From Ichthyophonus hoferi (Eukaryota > Opisthokonta > Ichthyosporea > Ichthyophonida > Ichthyophonidae): DNA of 48,392 nucleotides. The notes below the pieces were generated by a model. That model made no database searches, was not told the origin of the DNA, and was given only the letters and a program-made list of their open reading frames with translations. A program made the translations under genes and the position numbers. Positions 24,225 through 41,832 of this stretch are shown here, piece after piece. The DNA lies in the NCBI GenBank assembly GCA_002751075.1, contig NAOQ01000020.1:131172-179563 (forward strand), read 5' to 3'. Position 1 is the stretch's first letter, and each line of letters starts with the position of its first letter.

Positions 24225-26142
24225 ATTTGAGATGCCCGACAATATCATGCGGCGGTTAGTTTTTACGTTTGCCTGTGAGTATACTAGATTATACTGGACT
24301 GATAGAAAGACTCGCCATGCTTGGGAACAATACTAAGATCTGATTGGTGGCCCATAAAGAGAGGGCTATTATAGCTACCTTCCAGCCATTTTAGATGGAT
24401 TGTTTTTGATGTATACATGCTTGATGGGAACTGCTTCCTGTTAAGACTCCTTTCTCTTCATTCTATTATAGTTTGTTGTAAGAGGTACTGTTGAAGCAAT
24501 AATATATAAAAAGATCTTCCAGTGTCATTTGACAGGTTTTATAAATGCTTCTATCGAGTGTACTTTTGCGTGGAGACTATACAGAAGGAATAATAACAAA
24601 TAACATGAAGGCTGAAAGCTGGGTTAATAGAAAGTGTAGGATTGTCACTGTGTACCGAACCCTTTGGCGAGTGCCATTCTACCATCAATCTGACAGTCAC
24701 AATAGGATGTTCACCGAAGGAATATATACGTGGGATGGGCCTAGAGCCTTATTAATAGTGATAATAATACCAGGCAAGCGCGAGACAATTAGCAACACTT
24801 TGATCCTCCTTAGGAGTTGGCTTACATCCAATCATGCGTACACTAAATATAAATCAATTGTTCTTATTGTTTTAGAATGCAGATATGGGTATCGATCACT
24901 GGTTGGTGAGGTGATTTGCTTTTACAACCTATCCGTTAGCTACCACTCCGCATTGACTTGGTTGTAGCATGGTCCGCTCATCCTATACAAGGGAGTCAAT
25001 CACTGTCCCCTGACTGTAGCCAATCAGAATCACATCCTGCTTTGGTCGTGTAGTTGGATGCTTGGAGGGCCAATAGAAATAGTGTAGGGTATTTGGATCT
25101 TATAGAGATTATGTACTGCGCTAATATGTTACAGTGCATGCATACTTACTGATAAATATTAGTAATAAGGTGCAAGTATTGGTTGAGTGTATTACACAAA
25201 ACGTCATGGCGCGCGAGAGCTCTACGGATAGTGCTCACCTCATTTGGCTTTTGCATGTCGTTTCAATATGACCTAAGTCGGATTCTAATATTTATTTCTG
25301 TTAGGTTATTATATATACAGCCTATTCAACATTTACACACCATTTATAGTTCATATAGCATGTTAGGTGGAAACACCCTTCGAAGAGCCATGTTTACAAT
25401 TTATTTGGAGGTTTTGTAAATTAGATATATACTCTCATTTGCTATTGGGCCATTAATTCTGGTGATTGGCAGAGTGCTTGTTATTGGGTAGTACGAGGCC
25501 CAGCCTCTTATAAGTTAAATTAGCAAGTTCATTAGTGATCTCATCCATTTATTTAGAGACTTGATGATATATTTCTTTTGTCTTAATAGTATCTAATTAT
25601 AGTATTGTTTCTTTGCCTCGCTTTCATCAGTGAGTAACATTTCCCATATCTCTACCCGTTTTTGACTTTTTTTTTTCTTTAAATCTAATTGATGACTATA
25701 TACTTCATTATGAATAGTTATAAAATGTCGAGTTAGAATAAAACCAGGTATCTTATGGCGGAGGCCAGCATATTGAGACTTGAAATAATGTATTTAGGTT
25801 TTAATCTGAGAGTTTATCGGATGCACAAACCTGCATTGACCTTTTAATCAAATACCAGATATATTTTACAAGCATTGCCATCCTCGTGTTTTAACCTGTT
25901 ATATGTAAAAACTTAAAATACCAAATCTATGAACGTGTTATTTCAGGCTGATTTTAACAATTTCATATTATGAAGCCTGTCTGCATCATATTAGTGTCGT
26001 AAGTCCTACTTATGCGTCAGATAGTTCTCCCAATAGAGCCTTCTTGCTGAACAAGACATAAGAAGATTCGTGTTTGGTCATTGTATCAATTATATACGTA
26101 GTATATAATGTATTTATTATATTATATTATATGATAAATCAT
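24225..26142. other. AT-rich intergenic region, no supported gene
   Basis: Follows the stop of the 21400 gene. I find no AATAAA close to that stop. A 140-codon open frame at 24545-24967 has no recognisable motifs or splice context. The CCAAT/TATA patch is listed separately. Confidence 0.5.
24828..25513 (+). promoter_or_regulatory. CCAAT-rich promoter-like patch with TATA
   Basis: Three CCAAT pentamers (24828, 25020, 25070) and three inverted ones, ATTGG (25444, 25465, 25483), the last three within 44 bases, followed by a TTATAA at 25508-25513. No coding gene begins within the next 600 bases that I can support, so it could drive a noncoding transcript or be a chance cluster. Confidence 0.25.
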
Positions 26143-26250
26143 GCCTACTAGCCTACCTACTATCTTTCCTATTAACCGGCCTTTTATCTAGCCTACTATC
26201 CGGCCTACGATCCGGCCTGTTAACCTTGATCCTACCTATAATCCGGCCCC
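26143..26250 (+). repeat. Degenerate minisatellite built on TATCCGGCCTA
   Basis: Short degenerate tandem units (about 10-13 bases) such as gcctactatccggcc, tacgatccggcc and taatccggcccc, repeated six or more times in about 100 bases of otherwise AT-rich DNA. Confidence 0.6.
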
Positions 26251-26490
26251 ACTTTGTATCATAAGTGAGTTTTCAAATATTAGTATGTTCACATTTTTTC
26301 AAATAAATATTACCAAGTATAGTTACAAATTTGTATAAAAAATAACTATGAGTGTCTATGTATATGATATTTACCAGCGATGAAATATTATTTGGTGACA
26401 AGTAACAACTTTCTAGGAGTGACCTTAATGCATATTTAAGGATGTGAGCGATATATATGCTATGAACAAAAGTTTCAATAGAATTAGAGA

Positions 26491-26528
26491 TCATTGAGAT
26501 TGGATTCGCTCATTGAGATTAGATTAGC
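26491..26528 (+). repeat. 19-bp tandem duplication
   Basis: tcattgagattggattcgc is followed directly by tcattgagattagattagc, two mismatches in 19 bases. Confidence 0.7.
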
Positions 26529-26610
26529 CAATTGACACATAAATAAGCGTAAAACAAAACAAAGCCAAACATCTACCTACACCTGGTTAACATAACAATG
26601 ATTAAAATGA

Positions 26611-27021
26611 TTGCTCTTCGCCTTTTTATTTTTATTTTGCGCCGCTTTCGCGGCTGCGTCCGCTTCACCTGTACCTGTGCGGCTTAAATTTTCGGGAGAT
26701 AGTGTTCGTGTATGTGCGTTTGCGTCTGGTACTTGATCCAGTCCTAGTGTTTACACCAACGTAGATTTGGATGAGCGCAAGGGACTTTCATTATTCACGT
26801 TGAGTTTTTCTGTCAAACCAAGTTTTTATGACAAGATAAATAGTGCCACTTTTCAACGCTTCAGTGATGGCAATTGTTCACAGCCAGACCCAAGATGAAC
26901 ACCTGCTCCTAGCGGAAAGCTAGACAAATACCTCGGTCTTGTTGCTAAATATCTATACTTTGTAAAAGTATACGTACAAGTTTCTCCGGTCAAGTCGGTT
27001 GAGAATTTGGATGAGAACTAG
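26611..27021 (+). pseudogene. Relic of a small secreted protein gene
   Basis: A 137-codon reading frame, interrupted about twice, in a locally GC-richer patch. It begins with a textbook signal-peptide pattern: a hydrophobic run (LLFAFLFLFCAAF) followed by AAASAS, giving an A-x-A cleavage site. A mature part follows with beta-strand-like alternation (VRLKFSGDSVRVCAF; GLSLFTLSFSVKPSFYDKI) and Cys residues. Far fewer stops occur than expected for random DNA of this composition. No in-frame ATG precedes it, so it is either a broken gene copy or a lone exon. I do not recognise the family. Confidence 0.4.
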
Positions 27022-29500
27022 TCTATTTTATTATTTTATTAATTTGGATATTTCTTTATTACATAATTATTAGCAAATACCATTACGTATTTAGCCTGGA
27101 ACTATGGTTGATGCAATCTATTGGTGTTAAATGCCAATTAAAGATGATCTATCAAAATTGAACTAGGAAATGACAGAGGTCCAGCAACTATATAATTAGC
27201 CATTTCTGATAGAATGTTTTGGGTTCACATAACTCCTTGCTTAAGCACTTTGCCTAATTCTAAGTTCTGGTAACTTGTTAAGTAATAAAAATGCGCCTTT
27301 GTCTATATGTTCTGCGTGTATGCAAAGGGACAAGTTTAAACGCCCCTTAATCAGGTATTCCTTCTCCGAAATGAATATAGGTCACAGGAACGCCACTATA
27401 TACAACCACCATAATGCAAATGAACTATAGTCAGCATACCTAATATGGATACACTATATAGTTCATGATACTTTAATTCACTTTTTTAGTTACTAATTCG
27501 AACCACATGAAAGTTACATGCCAATTAACTATACCGTCATAAAGATATAACATTTAAGCACACTTCATATAGCTAAATATTAAATGTAGCCGAAAAGAAA
27601 ACACTACATATATTAGTTGCACCAAAAATATTATTTTCTCTGATCTTTACTATTAGGTTTTCTCTTTTTTGTACATTGACTTCTTGAATTGTTTAATTAT
27701 GCTTAATAAACACTCAGTTCTTAAGTATCTTATAATGATTTGCCGTAGATACTAACTACTATTATAACATATAATTGGCCAATTCAATGTCAAAAGGAAT
27801 ATCCATTAGTTTTATAAATAATAACTTAGCTAGTGTGGAATTCTAAGTCTTGTCATCTTACTATATAGTTACAACATATTTATACACTTAGTCACAGTTT
27901 ATTTGTTATTTGAATATACAGGTGCTATTAATTTTTAACTATTCTCTATAAGAAGTATTGAATGGGAAAGTTGCAGAATTATCTAGTTTTGTGTATGGTT
28001 ACCCGGACAAAATAGGAAGCACAATGGTTAAAATTATTAATAATACTTTATACCTTAATAATATTGAATCGTTATTGGTAGTTTGTGTTGTTACTAGAGA
28101 AAGAACATCACTCAATGATTGTGGTTAAGTTCTACCATGAAGGTATTGACTACTAACTGCACATGGCAGACAGATTCATTTATGCTTAAATCCTTTAGTT
28201 TAAAGTATCCAACCAAGTAGAAATTACTATTCCAATGCGGTTACATAAAGTGTAATCCTGGTCTTGAGGGACACAAATTTAAACCAAAAACTACAAAAGG
28301 TTTATGTATTTAAATAGTTATTTACATATGGCTTCACTAATATATAAATTACTGGTATGAGCAAAAAAGATAAATCATTAAGTCATTCAGAATACATACA
28401 CAGCCATTTTATTCTTCTTATATTATATAATATTACGGTTACTTCTACAAGCTTAATTAGAGGAGCCTTGTGAAGGACATCATGTTCCGTCTTGAAGGCA
28501 GATATATGCTACTAAAATAAACCAGAGTTGGTTCTATGATATCTTTGACGTACCACAAAACCAGTTGTAAGGCATGTGACCATGGTTAATCTTGAGCAAT
28601 TATAGATCAATATGCCATCATCCTATTAATGGTATTAGTGCAATTAGGCATACGTAATAGGGTACCAATAAAAGTAAGTATTAGTTATACTACAACTATG
28701 TTAATGATGTACAATACTTCGTAATAGACCTTTTCCGTCTAAATACTAGCGGAAGCTCTCATGTGGATCAAGCCAAAGCATTTTTTTAAAAAAAATATGT
28801 CTAGAGATTTTATATGGGTTTCTAACTTATGTTATACCTCTATGACATCACATTTGCATACCCATGCTAATGCAGTCTCTTCAAACATCTTATCTGAGTA
28901 TCCCTGAGATTATCAACTAGTTAGCATATGATTCCATTTGTAAATTCAGATGTGCCCACTTATTAGACTTATCCCGAAATCGTTGAGTTATTTTCTAACT
29001 TTATAAATATTGTACAAAATAAAATACACGGAAGATACTTAAAAAAACATGGCGGAGTTATGGATGACTTCAGATTAGTTCTTAAGATGACTTTTATGAC
29101 CTTTTCCCTGTGGCAGACGCGTTGCAGAAAAATTCAAAATTCTTGGTTGACACACAAGTTGTATTCGTGATTCACCCACTGCTCTACTCCAGTCATAAGT
29201 AAAAATATAGTTCTGAGTATTCCAACTATAGTCAAACTATATTCAACATTACTAGCGTTTTTACAAAACTATATCGCAATATTTTCCACTAATTTTTAGC
29301 TAACCATTATTCTTCATTCCTCACCCAATCATATCACAATAGATCTATTCCTGAATGATCAATTATAATTCGATCTTAATCAGCAGAGTTGCAATAATAT
29401 CATACATAGGTTATCAATAGGGGCCAGCCCTCATCCCCTGAATATATGATAACGTTCCTGATAATAGGTTCGTAAGTCCTATTATTATACAATGCTATCT
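27022..29500. other. AT-rich intergenic region, nothing recognised
   Basis: About 2.5 kb of strongly AT-rich DNA with no long frames, no repeats of note and no splice-consistent exon chain that I could follow on either strand. Confidence 0.6.
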
Positions 29501-29506
29501 TTTATT
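29501..29506 (-). terminator. Poly(A) signal of PRPF4B
   Basis: AATAAA on the minus strand 20 bases past the PRPF4B stop. If used, the 3' UTR would be extremely short. Confidence 0.4.
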
Positions 29507-29525
29507 ACGGAGTTTATCCGTCTAT

Positions 29526-36851
<7,326 letters not shown>

Positions 36852-39800
36852 TTTCGGCTTGAGTGCTAGTACAAGAAAAGAAGAAGTAAAAGACAGTGTT
36901 ATACAATAATACACTTTACACCATAGGATCGACACCACCAATTGAGAAGTTAAACGTATATTTGTACATAATAGTGCGTAAGAACATAAGCTATGTATGC
37001 ATATTAATGTATTAACTACTGTACTATATACTACTGGATAGATATAATAAACAAACCCTGCCTGGCTCACTGATTCCTCAGCTGATCCTTACGTATATAA
37101 TGACGTGCTCAAATTGAACCTACGCTACGTCCTATTATGACGCAATACTCTATTTATCTGATAGATATATCGATTGCATTTGTCCACAATAATAAATATT
37201 CCATCTTCATTTTATTTCTATGTACCAAGTCATTAAGTCTACGTTCAGGTGAAAAAAATCTATTAAACCCAGGTTAAAATTAAAATTTGTGGCATGACCT
37301 TTGAATAAATCTCATCCGGGAAGAGAAATAGCAGTTTTAGTTTATGCAGAATCTAATTACAGATTTACAAATTTCTCAATAGAATGGAGTACATGCAATT
37401 ATTACTTTGGTTATAGTCAAATCTAGCATTAGTCCTAGTTAACTCATTATATGGGGCTCTCCAAGGGTTTCACCAAATGCCAAAATATAGGATTGGTTGT
37501 GGTGAAATTTGAAAGAAATTGTTTACTAACTTCTCTACTTTGGCAGAAATAGTGTTAAATCAGTACATAATATAGGGCCCTTATAGCTCATTATTTCATT
37601 TTACCTTTCATACGAGAAAAAGAGTATGTATGACCTTGTGTAAAAAGTATCAGCTGAGTATATACCAGGCAATGTCGGCCTGTCGCGGTAGGTATAATAT
37701 AGGCCAGTAAAATCTCATTTCAGGCATCAAACTAGAAAGACATAGACAAATAGAGGCATACATTTGAGTAATAACCTAATCACTTTTAATTTATTGTTTT
37801 GGCTAGTTACGCTAAGATTAAATAATCATGAAAATAGAACGAAGATAAAACGATAAATAAAACAAAAATAAATATATAAAGATACTAAGTAAGAGAAATA
37901 GAGAAGCAATTTAATTACTTGCTCATATTGGAATAGATGGAGGGATACACTAGAATACAGACCAACACAGGTATGTAACGTTGCAACATTAAAGATCTCA
38001 TTCACAAATGCAAAATAAGACACCTGTTGCTGGTTGGTTTTAAATGCACCAGTATAAAAATTCTTTAACTATTATTGGCGTCTTTCTAATGTTGGCGCCT
38101 TCTGGCTCTAAATTTCCATCATTGCAAGCGGCAAGAACCTGTACTTAATACTATAATTTTGTAAGTTTAGTTGGACCATCTAGAATATAAATAAGAATGG
38201 TCTGATATAACACTCACTTATTATATTTTACCATCCATTAAATTCATTTGAAAAGGCTGTATATTCAGAGTTGGGAATGCAATATTGTTGTAATATGCTA
38301 TTGAAAAATACATTCAAATAATTCATGAAAAATTTTATCTACAAGAAAAATGTCAATGGCATATTAGCATGATATGAGTAGGCTTGTTTCTCGCAGTTAA
38401 ATCCACTTAAAACTAAATAACTAATGAGGTACAATGTTTGTTTTTTGAAGTAAGGGCCTTAGGTTTGCCAATCGCAACATGGCTCATGGCTCACTAGTAT
38501 GGTAGAGTTAAGACTTTCAATGATTATTAACGAATAGAAAATAAGGACCTAAAATAACCAATAGGAAACAGAGCTATCGATTAACAATTAGTATTCCCAT
38601 GGGTTCGAAAGAGATGTAAATAGTCGATTTTGTACTCTCACCATCTCTGCCATATCAGTTCAATGTATGCATTGGGATATCATTAGTTCTTTTGGGTGTT
38701 TTAGAGCTCTAAAGCATACTTATTATATGCAAAATAAACATTTATTGAGGATGTTGCATCAGAGTATATGTAAATGTTGCGGTCCACTTTTTTTGTTCTT
38801 TTTTCAAGTTTTTATCTTTCAACATAAACGAGGGATTGTATGTCAAGTTTGTAAATGATTATCAGGGCTTCTTTTTCATTTTCCCTTTCATATATGGCGG
38901 GGTGTTTTTTATTTTTATTTTTTATATTCACAATTTTGATAAGCAATTAGAAATCTTATAGGTTCGATCAGTTTTTATTTAGACTGGATGTGGGGGGTAG
39001 GGGTGGGGAGGCAGAGAAAGAGAGATTTTTAATATATCTGAAATTGACTTGTTACAAAAATAGCTTATTGCGTCAAGTATCATCGTTTTTTAACATACCG
39101 TTTGCATTCAATATTATTGTGCTAACATTTATAATTATATACATATATTTTGTCAATATTTTTGTTTTCTTTTACTCGTAACTATTTCTTCTCTCCTTAC
39201 CATGCATGTTTGGTTTGGTGACCTCAGAACGCATAATCTGTTTCACTACATCTACATCAATGATCTTTCAACAAAAACACTGCTCTTGACAGGGTAAAAA
39301 TAAGAAACCATATATACCAGAATATACCTGTTGGGGAATATGGTCCGTTACACTCTTGTGATTAATTATAGCATACGGGTCTTACATGGCTTTTCTATGA
39401 TAAAGGGGGTGGAGGATATATTGGTTATATCAATTTGTCTGCCGCCATTGGGCTCACATCTTATTTGTTATAATATTATAATACTCCCAAGACAGGGTTA
39501 GCGTGGTCAGCGTAAAAACAAGCTATTCAGAAAATGCATTGCCCGAAACCAGTGTAGCGCATTTGCCTATGGTATATAAGTGCGCCACTCTCGCGAATGA
39601 TCATATTTCTGAGCCATGACCTATTGTGGATCAGCTGTATTCTCACTTCTACCTAAGATGTAGGTCTAAGGTTTCCAATTATATTTGTTAACCCCAACAT
39701 CACTAGTATTACAATTTCGAATCCAGGTGCTAATCCGCCTTTCTTCCTTCTTCTCCTTCTTGTTCGCTACGTTTCCCTTTTGTTCCTTTAGTATCTCAGT

Positions 39801-40282
39801 GGTGGGAATGGCAATGATGCATGTGTAGAAAATACGGATACCTTTTTGGACTTGGAATAAACTCACTTATCTACTCGTATTAAATTACACATACCTTGTG
39901 TACCTACCTCTCTCTTACTATTAATACTCTAGTACACCCTTAACATATATACACATTAGAAGTACAGGCGCCTTTCCCATTGGCTTTTCCAAGACTCACA
40001 AACAACGCCCATTACCTAATAAGTATTTGTATACATGCTTACTATTTTTGCCTAACCTCTTACACACATAAACAAATATAATATCCATCCAACCTCATAC
40101 AGAGGGTCTTATTGCCTCCGCCTATATTCTCGGCCTACTTTACTTCTAAGTATCATATCCCATAGCCTTAGATGGCAATGATTCCTCTTGCTGGGATGCA
40201 TAGACCAGAGGAAGTCACGCGATCATAATGAAGAACCAAATTATGAATCAATGGTAAAGATACATGAAAATGGATAAGAGTT
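36852..40282. other. AT-rich intergenic region 5' of PRPF4B
   Basis: Upstream of PRPF4B, with CRE half-sites (tgacgtgc near 37102, atgacgca near 37138). The remaining 3 kb are AT-rich without supported genes; a possible minimal transcript near 39573-39860 is listed separately. Confidence 0.5.
39573..39860 (+). other. Possible two-exon micropeptide gene (weak)
   Basis: Speculative. A TATATAAG box (39573-39580) is followed by an ATG at 39616 (codons MTYCGSA), then a very long pyrimidine tract ending in AG at 39792-39793, then 22 open codons (YLSGGNGNDACVENTDTFLD plus LE) whose stop lies inside AATAAA. The donor needed (GTATTC) is poor. The 29-residue product resembles nothing known. Confidence 0.13.
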
Positions 40283-40804
40283 TTATTGTAATAAAGGTTG
40301 CTTGCGGACAATAGTCTTATTCTTTTTATAGAAAGATCTGAGGATGAGTCTGCAATGGGAGAGATCAGGCCCTTCCCACTTGTAGTCATCTATAACCAAA
40401 CTCTAGTAGTGATACCTCTCTCTAGTGGGGTCTTCTTTATATTACCTCTAGCCAACATGTCATCACCCCATCCGCCTGCAGGATGTGGATTCAGCCTTAG
40501 CAGGCCTCCCAATCTAAATATATCATTTCCTTCCTTCCTCACCAGTCCTCATACTTTAGTGTCATGAACCAACCTGACCTTCTTACCAGCCCCTCTATCC
40601 ATCTCCTTTAACTTCAATAATAGTCCAAAAATGCATTTCTCTACACAGGGTACATTATAAACTATTTTCTCAGGTACTACTGCAAGTATACCATATATCT
40701 TATCCATTATCACCTTTCGGTCTCCGGTAGGGTGAAGGAAAGACTAATTTCCTAACTAACTCAAACTCCTGCCTGTTATCTCTCTCTTCCATATTTTCGT
40801 CCAT
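40283..40804 (-). CDS. Small uncharacterised four-exon gene (about 100 aa)
   Basis: Not recognised. Exons: 40714-40804, 40587-40661 (or to 40679), 40446-40475 and 40283-40389. Splicing gives one continuous frame of 100 (or 106) codons plus stop. The ATG at 40804 (context aacaATGG) is the first after an in-frame TAG. The protein starts MDENMEERDNRQEFELVRKL, continues with YNVPCVEKCIFGLLLKLKEM, then GGWGDDMLARDDYKWEGPDL, and ends in a basic SFYKKNKTIVRKQPLLQ. It looks like a soluble mixed-charge protein with three Cys and no signal peptide. Introns are 52 (or 34), 111 and 56 nt, short but with good GT/AG pairs (GTGATA, GTAAGA, GTAATA). The stop codon TAA is part of an AATAAA hexamer (40282-40287). 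Evidence is phase agreement across three introns, the charged composition and the terminal poly(A) signal. Confidence 0.55.
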
Positions 40805-41832
40805 TGTTTTCTACCATTATAATGTCATCTCTGGCATTCTCACGCATATTTCTTTTATTACTTTGCCGTGTCTCAATCATTTCCTTGTTTATTATCAACA
40901 CTCAGTGCGTTGAACACTATCAGCTCCCATAATTATTAAGATAAGAGATTGTATTTTGTCTAGGCTCACTAATAGATGTCTGGTACGCCAAGGTGGAGGT
41001 GGAACATAGGTGAGTAGGTAATTGTATAATGAACCATATAGCCATATATGTAGATACCGACCTGAGATTAGCAACCTGGTAATGTTATATGTAGAATATG
41101 TAAAGAGAAAAAGACGACGGTAACAATAATGAGTAGGATTATGGCCGAGGGAGGTCCCCCTATTCATAGAGGTGCTCCTGATATGTTGTTGGCTAAGTAT
41201 ATTAGTGTATGTATAGCATTATCTTCCAATAGTGATATGCTATTTACCTTGGATTGAGTAGGCTGGTATCCATAACTAGTATATAATTGTATCTACACAC
41301 AGAAGGATGCACTAATAAATGCGTACTATGTAGAGCTCCTAAAACAAAGTTACCTATCACACATTTCAACTCTATATCCTCATTCAATGGTAACATACCT
41401 TCCAATCATAAGGTATGAGTAGAATCTGCAATATATTAAGTATTCTAAAACTACAATAATACCCACAAGCCATTATTAGATATTAATTATTGAATAATGT
41501 ATGTGATATATTAAGGACATCCAACACACAGTGTTTAATCTGATTTGCATACATTATTATGTGCGACCAGAAGATGACGTCATATAACAGAGTTTAAGCA
41601 CTTACTATACAGTCGTTGAAAAGGAACAATAAAGGCTACCATTAAAGAGGTATTTAAAACAGAGCAATCACACATGTAAAGAAAGAATTATGGAAATGTA
41701 TATAGTATGATGATGCACAGTGTTTGGCAAGAGAACGGGAGTTATGAACAATGGGTCATGGATATTGATCCTTCATTCACTGAGAGATTAAGGTTGTACA
41801 ACCCTCTCTCTCAGGATGTCAGGACACACCAA
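40805..41832. other. Intergenic region between the small gene and DDX59
   Basis: AT-rich. Contains a perfect CRE palindrome TGACGTCA at 41575-41582 and, on the minus strand, an ATTAAA at 41534-41539 that could end the DDX59 transcript. No gene seen. Confidence 0.5.

Noticed and set aside
24545-24967. 140-codon open frame on the plus strand
   Set aside because: No motif, no splice partner, no promoter of its own and a mixed composition with no codon bias; a frame of this length can occur by chance in 48 kb.
26611-27021. In-frame UGA codons read as selenocysteine
   Set aside because: There is no in-frame initiator, no recognisable selenoprotein motif and no visible SECIS-like stem after the frame; decay is simpler.
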